A stretch of DNA of 64,000 nucleotides from Burkholderiales bacterium (GTDB taxonomy: Bacteria > Pseudomonadota > Gammaproteobacteria > Burkholderiales > SG8-41). Every line of letters starts with the position of its first letter. Positions within the stretch are counted from its first letter, which is position 1. Positions 43,088-52,544 of this stretch are shown here, in pieces. The stretch covers positions 124,001 through 188,000 of the forward strand of contig JAIEPF010000003.1 in NCBI GenBank assembly GCA_019749945.1, in the 5' to 3' direction. Made by a program: the position numbers and the translations under genes. The notes below the pieces were generated by a model. That model searched no databases and had not been told where the DNA came from. It saw nothing but the letters and a program-made list of their open reading frames with translations.

Positions 43088-43504
43088 TCAGAGCGCGCGG
43101 ATGCGGACGACGATATCAACGCCTTCGGTCACCATGCCCGGAGGCAATTCGGGCATGCCGCTGACCACGAGATCATCGGCGGAAATGTCGGTGATTTCGC
43201 TGGTATCAACGTTGTAGAGATGATGATGCGGCTCGGTGTTGGGATCGTAGAACACCCGCTTCGGATCAACGATCACTTCGCGAATCAGGCCGCAGTCGCG
43301 GAACAGGTTCAGCGTGTTGTACACCGTCGCCTTGGAGGTTTCGGCATGGCGCTCGTTGACCAGCGTCAGAATCTGGTCTGCGGCCAGATGTTCGCCGCGG
43401 CTGAACAACACATTGGCAATTTCCAGGCGTTGATGTGTAGGCGCGATACCGCGCTTGCGCAACAGGGCGATCAATTGATGACGGCTGTAAGACATTGCTT
43501 TCAT
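43088..43504 (-). CDS. Fur-family transcriptional regulator without the Cys structural zinc site
   Basis: A 138-residue Fur/PerR-type regulator. The winged helix domain is evident (QRLEIANVLF, ADQILTLVNE, ATVYNTLNLFRDCGLI) and is followed by the metal-sensing segment EPHHHLYNVDTSEI. The paired CxxC motifs that bind structural zinc in many Fur and PerR proteins are absent; the only Cys is in FRDCG. It probably senses metal or peroxide; the divergent pil operon (gap 43505-43731) and tRNA-Thr are the neighbours. ATG at 43495 (MSYSRHQ) is an alternative start. Confidence 0.88.
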   Translation of the reverse strand: MKAMSYSRHQLIALLRKRGIAPTHQRLEIANVLFSRGEHLAADQILTLVNERHAETSKATVYNTLNLFRDCGLIREVIVDPKRVFYDPNTEPHHHLYNVDTSEITDISADDLVVSGMPELPPGMVTEGVDIVVRIRAL

Positions 43505-43731
43505 TGAAGTTTATTCTAGGCCAAAGATTGGACTTTGTCTAATCCGGGCAGACCGCAAAGCGGCTGCCCCGCCATCACCGGCAAACACGCAAAGACCGGG
43601 ACAAAACGTGCGCAATTACACGCTTGCCGGGGCTATGCAACCGCTTATGCCGATTGGATAACCACTCATCGGGAAAGCATGGCTGCGGCGTAAAATCCCC
43701 CCTAACCTTCACTCACCAAAAAGGAGTTTCC

Positions 43732-44187
43732 ATGAAGCTCGAACGCACCCTCGCCATGCAGCTTGCGCGCGGTTTTACCCTGATTGAACTGCTGATTGTG
43801 GTCGCCATCATCGGTGTGATCGCCGCCATCGCGGTTCCGCAGTACGGGGATTACCTGACCCGCAGCAAGCTCACTGAAGCCACGGCCACATTGTCCGAGC
43901 ACCGGGTAAAAATGGAACAGTTCTTTCAGGACAACCGCACCTATGTGAGCGCCTGCGCAACGGGCTCCATCGCCGCGACACCGACCGGCCGCTATTTCAA
44001 CTATGCCTGCTCCAACCTGACCGCAACCACCTTCACCGTCACCGCGACCGGCATCGCCGCCCAGGGTACTGACGGATTTGTTTTCACCATCGACCAGGCC
44101 AACGCCCGCGCCACGACCGGCGTAAAAACCGGCTGGAGCGGCGCTGGCGCGACCTGCTGGGTCACCAACAAGAGCGGCGGATGCTGA
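43732..44187 (+). CDS. pilE: Type IV pilin PilE-like
   Basis: A 151-residue prepilin. A 14-residue leader ends LARG, cleaved before FTLIELLIVVAIIGVIAAIAV with the conserved Glu5. The mature protein continues with PQYGDYLTRSKLTEA and a Cys-bearing globular part (SACATGS, YACSNL, TCWVTNKSGGC) that can form disulfides, ending in a Cys as in a D-region. AAGGAG precedes the ATG at 43732. It is the first gene of a six-gene pilus operon; its stop overlaps the start of the next gene by seven bases. Confidence 0.92.
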   Translation: MKLERTLAMQLARGFTLIELLIVVAIIGVIAAIAVPQYGDYLTRSKLTEATATLSEHRVKMEQFFQDNRTYVSACATGSIAATPTGRYFNYACSNLTATTFTVTATGIAAQGTDGFVFTIDQANARATTGVKTGWSGAGATCWVTNKSGGC

Positions 44188-44789
44188 AGCGCATTCACAA
44201 CGGGTTCAGCCTGGTCGAGCTGATCGTCGGACTGGCCATACTGGCCATGCTGATGGCGCTGGGCCTGCCGCAGTACGCGACCTTCATCTCCAATGCGCGG
44301 CTGCGCGCGACTGCGGAAGGCATCACCAACGGCCTGAATCTGGCGCGCGCCGAAGCGGTCAAGCGCAATGGCCGCGTTGAACTGGTATTCACCGACGATG
44401 AACCGATCGAGCCCCTGGTCAACACCATAACGCCATCGGTCAGCGGCGCCAACTGGATGGTGCGGGCCTGGGTGCCGACAACCAGTTCCTATGACTTCGT
44501 CGAAGGCAAGCTCGGCGCCGAAGGCTCGGGGAAAACCGGCGCATCCGGTGTAATCGTCACCCCGGTGACCACGGGCATTTTCGACGGCACCGTCACCTTT
44601 ACCGGCTTTGGCGCAATGAACAGCGCCCAGGGCATCTCGTTCCAGGTCACCTTTCCAACGGCAGGGGCCTGCGACACCGTGGCGGTTCAAGGACCCTTGC
44701 GCTGCCTCAACGTCAATGTGACACCCGGCGGCCAGATCCGCATTTGCGATCCCAAAATAACCGCCGCCAATGACACCCGCGCCTGTTAG
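44181..44789 (+). CDS. fimT: Type IV minor pseudopilin FimT/GspH
   Basis: A 202-residue pseudopilin. Leader MLKRIHNG is cleaved before FSLVELIVGLAILAMLMALG (Glu5 present), then the FimT/GspH signature SNARLRATAEGITNGLNLAR and AEAVKRNGRVELV. The C-terminal part is a beta-rich domain with Cys near its end. It belongs to the priming complex that starts pilus assembly in the inner membrane. The ATG overlaps the end of pilE, so translation is coupled. Confidence 0.9.
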   Translation: MLKRIHNGFSLVELIVGLAILAMLMALGLPQYATFISNARLRATAEGITNGLNLARAEAVKRNGRVELVFTDDEPIEPLVNTITPSVSGANWMVRAWVPTTSSYDFVEGKLGAEGSGKTGASGVIVTPVTTGIFDGTVTFTGFGAMNSAQGISFQVTFPTAGACDTVAVQGPLRCLNVNVTPGGQIRICDPKITAANDTRAC

Positions 44790-44799
44790 GACCCCATCC

Positions 44800-45303
44800 A
44801 TGAAACCAGCACTCCCCCGGGTTTTGCGCCGACAGCAGGGTGTCATGCTGCTCGAGGCCCTGATCGGCATCCTGATTTTTTCCGTCGGCATCCTGGCCAT
44901 GGTCGGCATGCAGGCCGCCGCATTCTCCGCCAGTGCGGATGCCAAAAACCGCGCCGACGCCGCGGCGTTTGCCAACCAGATCATCTCCGACATCTGGATG
45001 GGTGTGGATCGCTCCTCCGACGCCAACCTGATCACCTCCCTCAACAACTTCCAGTTGAATACCGGGGGCAGCGACTGTGCTTTTTCCGGCGGCATGGCAG
45101 ACGGCACCAACACCGTTCTCGCCGGCTGGGTCAGCGCAGTCACCAACACATCAACCGGATTACTCGGCGCAACCGCGACCATGCAGCAGGTCCTGGTCTC
45201 CACCTCCTCCGCCGACTTCAACCGCGTGACCGTCACCGTCTGCTGGCAAACGCCGCAGGACACGCGATCACGCAAACACCAGGTGATTTCGTATGTATTC
45301 TGA
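44800..45303 (+). CDS. pilV: Type IV minor pilin PilV
   Basis: A 167-residue minor pilin. Leader ends RRQQG and is cleaved before VMLLEALIGILIFSVGILAM (Glu5 present), followed by the PilV-like GMQAAAFSASADAKNRADA. AGGACCCC before the ATG at 44800 supports this start over an in-frame ATG at 44770, which would overlap fimT and lengthen the leader. The C-terminus overlaps the start of pilW by 11 bases. Confidence 0.88.
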   Translation: MKPALPRVLRRQQGVMLLEALIGILIFSVGILAMVGMQAAAFSASADAKNRADAAAFANQIISDIWMGVDRSSDANLITSLNNFQLNTGGSDCAFSGGMADGTNTVLAGWVSAVTNTSTGLLGATATMQQVLVSTSSADFNRVTVTVCWQTPQDTRSRKHQVISYVF

Positions 45304-46471
45304 ACTCAGCCCACACGAGGCCCCGCGCCCGGCGCAGGCCGGCCTAAGCCTGGTGGAAATCATGGTCGGCGTGCTGATCGGCATGATCGGCATCGTGGTG
45401 ATTTTCCAGATGCTCGCGACCTCGGAGGCGCGCAAACGCACCGTTTCCGCGGGCAGCGATGTGCAAGTCTCGGGCATCATCGGACTGACCTCGATAGAAC
45501 GTGATGTGCGTGAAGCCGGTTACGGTTTTGCCTCGGCCGGTTATGACACGGGGATCACCCCGGTGATGGGCTGCACCGTCAATGCCTACGACACCGGGCG
45601 GCCGACACCGGCCTTCACCTACCGGCTGACCCCCATCCAGATCATCCAGGGCGCAGGCACCGCCTCCGACAGCGTCATTGTGCTGCGTGGCAACGGCAGT
45701 ACATTCCCCGCCGCGTACGTTTTTACCGAGTCGACAGACACCTCCAAAAAAACCCGCGGCCGCGCCGGCATTTCACCGCGGGATTACGTGCTGATCGGCC
45801 GGGTGACGCCCACCCTGCAGTGCATGACCGCCGAAATCACCGATGTCACGGATGCCGACTCGCTGACCATTCGCCACAACCAGGGTTCATACAGCTACAC
45901 CACCTACCTGCCGGACGGCAGCACCTCGGTGAGTACGCGCATTGCGCGCTTCAACAATCTCGCACCGCCGGTCAGCTTCACCGCAGGTTACATCTTCAAT
46001 CTCGGCAACGGTCCGCGCCGCAATATCTGGACCGTGCTCAACGGCAAACTGCAGGTCACCAATGACCTGCTTTACCAGGACACCAACGGCGACACCATCA
46101 ACGATCCGGTCGAGGTTGCCGACAACGTCATTACGCTGCAGGCCGAATACGGCATCGACGCCAACAACAACGGACGCATCGAAACCTCCGAATGGACCAC
46201 CACCGATCCGGTGGCGGTCACGCAGTGGGCCAACATAATGGCGGTCAGGCTGGGCATGCTGGTGCGCTCCGGGCAGTTTGAGCGGACGACGGTGACCACG
46301 ACCGTGCCTTCCTGGGCCGGCGGGCAGTTCACGATCTCCAACCTTGACGGCAGTGCGAGCAGCACGACACCTGCCGACCCTGCCAACAACTGGCGCAACT
46401 ACCGCTATCGCGTCTACGAAACCGTGATCCCCCTGCGCAACATGCTGTGGGGCTCGAACATCCGACCGTAA
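45293..46471 (+). CDS. pilW: Type IV minor pilin PilW
   Basis: A 392-residue minor pilin. The leader ends AQAG and is cleaved before LSLVEIMVGVLIGMIGIVVI (Glu5 present), then SEARKRTVSAGSDVQ and the PilW-type LTSIERDVREAGYG. The large C-terminal part is beta-rich and includes IDANNNGRIETSEW, which resembles a calcium-binding loop. It belongs to the minor pilin priming complex with PilV, PilX, FimT and PilY1. Confidence 0.9.
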   Translation: MYSELSPHEAPRPAQAGLSLVEIMVGVLIGMIGIVVIFQMLATSEARKRTVSAGSDVQVSGIIGLTSIERDVREAGYGFASAGYDTGITPVMGCTVNAYDTGRPTPAFTYRLTPIQIIQGAGTASDSVIVLRGNGSTFPAAYVFTESTDTSKKTRGRAGISPRDYVLIGRVTPTLQCMTAEITDVTDADSLTIRHNQGSYSYTTYLPDGSTSVSTRIARFNNLAPPVSFTAGYIFNLGNGPRRNIWTVLNGKLQVTNDLLYQDTNGDTINDPVEVADNVITLQAEYGIDANNNGRIETSEWTTTDPVAVTQWANIMAVRLGMLVRSGQFERTTVTTTVPSWAGGQFTISNLDGSASSTTPADPANNWRNYRYRVYETVIPLRNMLWGSNIRP

Positions 46472-46500
46472 TGACAATCCTGCCCTCGGGAACCGCAATC

Positions 46501-47058
46501 ATGAAAACTCCGCGCAAACAACAAGGTGTCGTGCTGTTCATCGCCCTCATCGTGCTGGTCGCCATGTCGCTGGCCGGCGTCGCCCTGTGGCGCTCCATCG
46601 GCACCGGTGTGCTGATCGCCGGCAACATCGCCATCCAGCGCGGCGCCGTGACCTCCTCGGACGGCGGCATCGAAGCCGCCCGTTTCTGGCTGATGAACCA
46701 GACACCGACCGTACTCAACACCACGCAGACCCGCGCTTATGTTTCGAGCTGGGACGAGCGCTTCGATGCGACGAGTTTCAACTGGGACACCCTTGGCAGC
46801 ACCCCGACCTCGCCCGACAGCGCCGGCTTCACCACGCAATACGTCGTGCATCGGCTGTGCAGCCTGCCCAACGCCGGCCATAACGCCCCCAACCAGCAAT
46901 GCCTGACGCTGAGTGTGGCCGGCGGCAGCAGCGGTCGCGGCGGCGGCAGTTACGGCGTGCTGCCGCTGAGCGGCACCACTTACGTCTACTACCGCATCAC
47001 TTCGCGTGCCGTCGGCCCGCGCAATACCGTTTCGTACACTCAATCGATCATGTACTAA
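46501..47058 (+). CDS. pilX: Type IV minor pilin PilX
   Basis: A 185-residue minor pilin. Leader MKTPRKQQG is cleaved before VVLFIALIVLVAMSLAGVAL; position 5 is Ile, not Glu, as is usual for PilX/GspK-type tip pilins. The segment AGNIAIQRGAVTSSDGGIEAA is typical of PilX. The ATG at 46501 is 29 bases after the pilW stop; upstream in-frame ATGs would extend the leader without homology. PilX is thought to cap the priming complex and recruit PilY1, whose gene follows. Confidence 0.88.
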   Translation: MKTPRKQQGVVLFIALIVLVAMSLAGVALWRSIGTGVLIAGNIAIQRGAVTSSDGGIEAARFWLMNQTPTVLNTTQTRAYVSSWDERFDATSFNWDTLGSTPTSPDSAGFTTQYVVHRLCSLPNAGHNAPNQQCLTLSVAGGSSGRGGGSYGVLPLSGTTYVYYRITSRAVGPRNTVSYTQSIMY

Positions 47059-47095
47059 CGGTCGGGCCTGTGCCCGATCGATACCGGAGAACACC

Positions 47096-50000
47096 ATGAA
47101 CTCCCGCTCCAAAACCAAAATTCCGGCTGCAAGCGGCTCCAGCACAGCACGCAGCCTGGCACTGGCAGCGCTGCTCTGTGCAGCGCCGCTGCCCGCACTC
47201 GCGGCTTTGACCGACATCGCCTCGGTACCGCTGGCCAGCAGCTCGACCACCGTGGTCAAACCCAACATCCTGTTCACACTCGACAACTCGGGCAGTATGG
47301 CCTGGGGCCATATGCCCGACTCGATCGACAACTGGGCGAGTTATGCCGGTTACAAGAACTACCGGTGTAACTCCATGTATTACAACCCGGCGACGGTTTA
47401 TGTACCGCCGAAAAATGCCGACGGCACCGATTTCGCGAATGCCTCATTCACCGCAGCCCGCTACAACGGATTCTATTCGTCCACCGGCACGTTGAATCTG
47501 AGCACCAGCTATATTGCTTACGACAACACCACCAGCTCCGGCAATGGCACCGACACCGCACAGCCTGCCTACTATTACAAGTGGAACGGCGCCAGTGCCC
47601 CGACCAGCTCCCAGTGCCAGCAGTCCGCTTCTTCTTCATTTCCGCATACGACATCCGGCACGTCCCCGAACAACTTCACCAAGGTTCAGGTCACGTCCAC
47701 ATCAGGCCCGGGCAGCACGGACGAACGGCAGAACTTTGCCAACTGGTACAGCTTCTATCGCACCCGGCTGATGATGATGAAATCGGCCACCGGGCGCGCA
47801 TTCGTCAGCATCGGCTCCGGCTATCGCGTCGGCTTCATCACCATCAACCCGGGCAGCCCGGTGAGTTCCAGCCGCTACCTGGCCATAGATGACTTCACCG
47901 CCACCCAGAAAAGCAACTGGTTCACCAAACTGTATTCGCAGGGCGTCAGCGGTTCCACGCCATTGCGCGAAGCGCTGTCGCGCGCGGGACGGCATTTCGC
48001 CGGCATTCAGACCGGCCTCAACGACGGCATGACCGGCGATCCGATGCAGTATTCCTGCCAGCAGAACTTCTCGATCCTGACCACGGACGGTTACTGGAAC
48101 GGCAATGGCGGCCAGACGCTGGTCAACAATACCGCCATCGGCAACCACGACGGCGACATCTCCACCAACCCGCGGCCGATGTACGACGGCAGCGTGACCA
48201 CCACCAGCAGCAGCCGGACCGAGACGAGGGAGATCTATTCGACTTCCGGCTGTTCCGGTGGCAAGAAAAAAATCATCAGGACAACGACCAACTTCGTCAC
48301 ACCGATAACGCCGACCCCTGGCCCCGAGGCCATATCCGGAACGCCTACGAACAACACCGTAGTCAGCTGCACCAACAACTCCTCGATCCGAGCGCTGCAA
48401 AATCCGAATCCCCAGTCCACTACGCCTATCATCCTCACATCAACGGTTGGCGGTGCTTCGGGCACCCTGGCCGATGTCGCCGCCTTCTACTACCTGACGG
48501 ACCTGCGCGGCCCCGGCTCCATCGGCGCGCTGGGCACCGATGTCGGCACCGACAACAATGTGCCCTCCAGCGGCTCGGGCCCCGAGGACGACAAGGCCAA
48601 ACACCAGCACATGACCACCTTCACCATGGGTCTGGGCCTCTCCGGCACCCTGAACTATGTGTCCAACTACAAAACCGGCGCCGGCGACTTTGCCGCGCTG
48701 CGCTCGGGCTCCTTGAATTGGCCCGCGCCGACCCCTGACTCCCCGACGGCGCTGGACGACCTGTGGCATGCCGCGGTCAACGGCCGCGGCCAGTTTTTCA
48801 GCGCCGCTGATCCGGACACGGTGGTGGACGGCCTGTCCGCCGCGCTGGCCGGCGTGAATGCCCGCGTCGCGTCCGCGGCGGCGGCGGCGACCAGTAACCT
48901 GCAGCCGGTGGCGGGCGACAACTTTGCCTACACCGCCAGTTACAAAACTTTAGAATGGTACGGTGATCTTGAAGCCAAAGAAATCGATCTAATAACCGGC
49001 AACGTCGGCACCACGCCGGTATGGTCGGCCCGCGCCAAACTCGACGCCAAAACCGGCGCCGCTTGCGACAACCGTTCGATCAAACTGTTCCGCTCCGGCG
49101 CCAGCAACAACCTGGTCGACTTCACCTGGAACACCCAGGCCTGCGATGCCGCTAAACTGCCGACGGGGGCCGCTTCCACGGGGCTGAATGCCGCCGAGCA
49201 GGCTTTTTTCGGCTCGACCCAGGTCGCCGCCTTCAGCCAGTATCCCGACATGACCAACGGCATCCTCCCGCCGCTGTCGGTCGACCAGCGTACTCTGGCC
49301 GCGGGCGCCAATATGGTGAATTTCCTGCGCGGCCATCGCGGGCGGGAAGGTTTTGATCCCAACACCCAGTTGCTGTACCGCACCCGCACCGCCGTACTGG
49401 GCGACATCGTCAATGCCCAGCCGGTGTTCGCAAAGGCACCCTTCGCCGATTACCAGGACGCCAACTACGCCGCCTTCAAATCGGCAAACGCGACCCGCAC
49501 ACCGATGGTTTATGTCGCAGCAAACGACGGCATGCTGCACGCCTTTTATGCCGGCAGCACCACGACCGACCCGCTGGGCGGCGAGGAGCGCTGGGCGTTT
49601 ATCCCGACCATGGCACTTCCTACACTCTACAAACTGGCCGACAACAGCTACGGCACGCTGCACACCTATTCGGTGGACGGCACCCCGACCATCGCCGACG
49701 TGTTTGATCCGGCGGCCAGCCCGACGGCCCCCAACTACGGCTGGAAAACCATACTCGTCGGCGGCCTCAATGCCGGCGGCAGGGGTTACTACGCGATGGA
49801 CGTCACTGACCCGGCCAACCCCAAGGGCCTGTGGGAGTTCAAGCACAACACGACCTGCCTGTCGCCGGTCACCAACCAGACCTCGGACTGCCACCTCGGC
49901 AACAGCTACGGCAATCCGCAGGTCGGCAAACTCGCTGACGGGCGCTGGGTGGTCTTCGTGACCTCGGGTTACAACAACGTCAACAGCCCTGCGGCCACCG

Positions 50001-50869
50001 GCGACGGCATCGGTTATCTGTATGTGCTCAATGCGATGACCGGGCAGATCATCTACAAAATCTCCACCGCCACCGGCAGCGCCACGACGCCGAGCGGCCT
50101 CGGCAAAATCAACACCTTCGTGCTCGACACCACGCTGAACAACACCGTGCAGCATCTGTATGGCGTGGACCTGCTCGGCAATGTCTGGCGTTTTGAAGTC
50201 AACAGCGCGCAGACGGCAACACGCCTGACCACGGTGGTCGACGCCTCCAACAATCCGCAGCCGATCACCATCAAGCCGGAACTGGCCGAATTCGGCAGCC
50301 CGCCGGTCGCCCATGTGTTCGTGGCTACCGGCAAATACATCGGGGCCAGCGACCTGTCATCGACCCAGACGCAAACGGTCTGGGCGATCAAGGACACCGG
50401 CACCTATCCGGTCGCCACTCCGCGCTCCACACTCAGCCGCCTGACCATCACCAATGCCGGCGACGGCCTGACGCGCAGCATCACCTGCGCCACCAACTGC
50501 ACCACCAACGGCGGCTGGTTTGCCGACCTGCCGGACAGCGGCGAGCGGATCAACGTCGACATGAAGCTGCAGTTGGGCACACTGACCGTGACCAGCAACG
50601 TGCCGCAGAACAACGCCTGCAACATCGGCGGTTACAGCTGGCTGAACTTCTTCGATGCGCGCAACGGCCTGCAGGTGGCCGGCTCGGCGAACTTCGGCAG
50701 CAAACTGTCGGAGTCACTGGCGGTGGGTATCAACGTGGTGCGGCTGCCCGACGGCAGGACCGTGGTGATCGCCACCACGTCGGACGCGGCACAACAGACG
50801 GCTGAAGCGCCGATCCCCGCGGGTGATCCGCAGGGCCGGCGCACCAGCTGGCGCGAGCTGGTGCAGTAA
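47096..50869 (+). CDS. pilY1: Type IV pilus tip adhesin/assembly factor PilY1
   Basis: A 1257-residue secreted protein. The signal peptide ends ALA (about residue 36). A von Willebrand A-like region starts with the metal-binding motif ILFTLDNSGSMAWG (DNSGS, Asp63), interrupted by Ser/Thr/Asn-rich sequence, with SSAGVN-type helices near residue 590 (AAALAGVNARVASAAAAA). A C-terminal beta-propeller (from about residue 790, VYVAANDGMLHAFYAG, LVGGLNAGGRGYYAMDVTDP) is characteristic of PilY1. It closes the operon and is the probable pilus-tip adhesin and calcium-responsive retraction factor. Confidence 0.93.
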   Translation: MNSRSKTKIPAASGSSTARSLALAALLCAAPLPALAALTDIASVPLASSSTTVVKPNILFTLDNSGSMAWGHMPDSIDNWASYAGYKNYRCNSMYYNPATVYVPPKNADGTDFANASFTAARYNGFYSSTGTLNLSTSYIAYDNTTSSGNGTDTAQPAYYYKWNGASAPTSSQCQQSASSSFPHTTSGTSPNNFTKVQVTSTSGPGSTDERQNFANWYSFYRTRLMMMKSATGRAFVSIGSGYRVGFITINPGSPVSSSRYLAIDDFTATQKSNWFTKLYSQGVSGSTPLREALSRAGRHFAGIQTGLNDGMTGDPMQYSCQQNFSILTTDGYWNGNGGQTLVNNTAIGNHDGDISTNPRPMYDGSVTTTSSSRTETREIYSTSGCSGGKKKIIRTTTNFVTPITPTPGPEAISGTPTNNTVVSCTNNSSIRALQNPNPQSTTPIILTSTVGGASGTLADVAAFYYLTDLRGPGSIGALGTDVGTDNNVPSSGSGPEDDKAKHQHMTTFTMGLGLSGTLNYVSNYKTGAGDFAALRSGSLNWPAPTPDSPTALDDLWHAAVNGRGQFFSAADPDTVVDGLSAALAGVNARVASAAAAATSNLQPVAGDNFAYTASYKTLEWYGDLEAKEIDLITGNVGTTPVWSARAKLDAKTGAACDNRSIKLFRSGASNNLVDFTWNTQACDAAKLPTGAASTGLNAAEQAFFGSTQVAAFSQYPDMTNGILPPLSVDQRTLAAGANMVNFLRGHRGREGFDPNTQLLYRTRTAVLGDIVNAQPVFAKAPFADYQDANYAAFKSANATRTPMVYVAANDGMLHAFYAGSTTTDPLGGEERWAFIPTMALPTLYKLADNSYGTLHTYSVDGTPTIADVFDPAASPTAPNYGWKTILVGGLNAGGRGYYAMDVTDPANPKGLWEFKHNTTCLSPVTNQTSDCHLGNSYGNPQVGKLADGRWVVFVTSGYNNVNSPAATGDGIGYLYVLNAMTGQIIYKISTATGSATTPSGLGKINTFVLDTTLNNTVQHLYGVDLLGNVWRFEVNSAQTATRLTTVVDASNNPQPITIKPELAEFGSPPVAHVFVATGKYIGASDLSSTQTQTVWAIKDTGTYPVATPRSTLSRLTITNAGDGLTRSITCATNCTTNGGWFADLPDSGERINVDMKLQLGTLTVTSNVPQNNACNIGGYSWLNFFDARNGLQVAGSANFGSKLSESLAVGINVVRLPDGRTVVIATTSDAAQQTAEAPIPAGDPQGRRTSWRELVQ

Positions 50870-50894
50870 ACGCATCCCATCAGGACAGGGATCG

Positions 50895-51542
50895 ATGATG
50901 CGGGAACTGTTCCAGCAAACCGGCGCGCGACGTTTTGGGGTCGCCGCCGGCCTGTCGGTGGCGCTGCATGCCGCGATCGCGGTTTCGGTGCAGCGGCACC
51001 CCGGCGGCGAACCGCCGCTGCAGGCTGAACCAGCCACGGCCCCGTTGATGGCGCGGCTCGCAACGGCCGTCTCGGATGCGGTATTGCCGGCCGCCGAACC
51101 TGCATTCACGCCGGCCGCGGAAACCGCTCCGGCCGCGCACCCGGCGCCAGCCAATACCCTGACCCCGCTGGCCGGCAACAGCAACCCCGCGGGCGACGGT
51201 TCAGTGCATTACTTCAAAACTTCGGAGCTTGACCGGCGGCCGTTTCCGCTGACCCGGATCGAAGTGCCGCCTCCGGAATCGGCCGAGGCCCTCGCCGGCA
51301 GTGTGATGATCCGGCTGCGCATCAGCGAGCGGGGCCGCGTTGAAGACGCAAAAATCGTGATGGGAACGGGCATCGCCGAGTTTGAAGCCGCAGCGCTGCG
51401 TGAATTCTCGCAGGCGCAGTTTCATCCGGGATACCGCAGCAACCTTCCGGTGCGCAGTGAAATGCTGATCGAGGTGACCTTGCGCCCGCCGGTCAGCGAC
51501 GGCAGGAACCGCGCGGCGCCGGTACTGCCGCCGCAAAGCTAG
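50895..51542 (+). CDS. TonB-like energy transducer protein
   Basis: A 215-residue protein: a hydrophobic N-terminal segment (about 17-30, AAGLSVALHAAIAVSV), an Ala/Pro-rich stalk (to about 105) and a TonB-type C-terminal domain with GSVMIRLRISERGRVEDAKI, ...EAAALREFSQAQFHPGY and LIEVTLRP. TonB proteins carry inner-membrane energy to outer-membrane receptors through ExbB/ExbD, which are not here. AGGG lies before the ATG at 50895, 25 bases after the pilY1 stop, so it may be co-transcribed with the pilus genes. A structural rather than TonB function is possible. Confidence 0.8.
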   Translation: MMRELFQQTGARRFGVAAGLSVALHAAIAVSVQRHPGGEPPLQAEPATAPLMARLATAVSDAVLPAAEPAFTPAAETAPAAHPAPANTLTPLAGNSNPAGDGSVHYFKTSELDRRPFPLTRIEVPPPESAEALAGSVMIRLRISERGRVEDAKIVMGTGIAEFEAAALREFSQAQFHPGYRSNLPVRSEMLIEVTLRPPVSDGRNRAAPVLPPQS

Positions 51543-51548
51543 CCCGGT

Positions 51549-52469
51549 TTAATTCAATCCCTTCGGCAACGGGAAGGTCACCCGCTCGGCGATGCCGTCG
51601 AGACCGCTCACCGCATCGGCGCCCAGCCCGCGCAAACGCTCCACCACCGCCTGCACCAGCACCTCCGGCGCGGAGGCGCCGGCGGTAATGCCGACGCAGG
51701 ATTTGCCGGCCACCCACTGCGGCTGCAATTCACCCGCGTTGTCGACCATGTAGGCCGGCACGCCCTGCTGCTCGGCCACTTCGCGCAGGCGGTTCGAGTT
51801 GGAGCTGTTGGGCGAACCGACGACGATCACCACATCGCAGCGCTGCGCCAGAGACTTGACCGCGTCCTGACGGTTCTGCGTCGCATAACAGATGTCGTCT
51901 TTTTTCGGGCCGACGATTTTCGGAAAGCGGCGGCGGATCGCGTCTATGGTGCGCCCCGCATCATCCATCGACAGCGTGGTCTGGGTGACATAGGCCAGGT
52001 TGTTTTCATCCTGCACCTGCAGGCCGGCCACATCGTCCGGGCCTTCCACCAGATGCATGCCGCCCGCGCTCTGGCCCATGGTGCCTTCGACTTCGGGATG
52101 GCCGCGATGGCCGATCATCAGGATCTCGCGGCCCTGTTCACGCATTTTCGCGACCTCGACATGCACCTTGGTCACCAGCGGACAGGTTGCATCGAACACC
52201 TTCAGGCCGCGCGACTCGGCTTCACGGCGCACACCCTGCGACACGCCATGTGCGCTGAAAATAACCGTGCTGCCGGTGGGTACCTCGGCAAGGTCTTCGA
52301 CAAACACCGCGCCCTTGTTGCGCAGGTCATTGACCACGAATTTGTTGTGCACGACCTCGTGGCGCACATAGATCGGCGCGCCGTGCAGCACCAGCGCGCG
52401 TTCGACGATTTCGATTGCGCGATCGACACCGGCACAGAAGCCGCGGGGATTGGCGAGCAGTACTTGCAT
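51549..52469 (-). CDS. ispH: 4-hydroxy-3-methylbut-2-enyl diphosphate reductase (IspH/LytB)
   Basis: A 306-residue iron-sulfur enzyme of the last step of the MEP isoprenoid pathway, giving IPP and DMAPP. The three cluster Cys regions are visible: [10 protein letters not shown] (Cys12), [12 protein letters not shown] and the late [15 protein letters not shown]. Also present are the conserved HEVVHN and [12 protein letters not shown]. The ATG at 52469 is chosen because the protein family begins MxVxLANPRG; the frame extends upstream without homology. It lies 71 bases downstream of lspA in the conserved ribF-ileS-lspA-ispH order. Confidence 0.96.
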   Translation of the reverse strand: MQVLLANPRGFCAGVDRAIEIVERALVLHGAPIYVRHEVVHNKFVVNDLRNKGAVFVEDLAEVPTGSTVIFSAHGVSQGVRREAESRGLKVFDATCPLVTKVHVEVAKMREQGREILMIGHRGHPEVEGTMGQSAGGMHLVEGPDDVAGLQVQDENNLAYVTQTTLSMDDAGRTIDAIRRRFPKIVGPKKDDICYATQNRQDAVKSLAQRCDVVIVVGSPNSSNSNRLREVAEQQGVPAYMVDNAGELQPQWVAGKSCVGITAGASAPEVLVQAVVERLRGLGADAVSGLDGIAERVTFPLPKGLN

Positions 52470-52526
52470 GGCGGCGATTATAACCTGCGCCACACTGCCC
52501 ACATCGGAAATGTCATATTTTTATTA

Positions 52527-52544
52527 ATTAAATCAAATACTTAT
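52527..52544 (+). repeat. AT-rich motif, copy B
   Basis: ATTAAATCAAATACTTAT, overlapping the lspA stop codon (TAA on the minus strand at 52541-52543). It differs at one of 18 positions from the reverse complement of 3274-3291. Confidence 0.5.

Noticed and set aside
48989..50314. A 441-codon minus-strand frame inside pilY1
   Set aside because: It is a shadow of the pilY1 reading frame; codon bias and family motifs support pilY1 on the plus strand.
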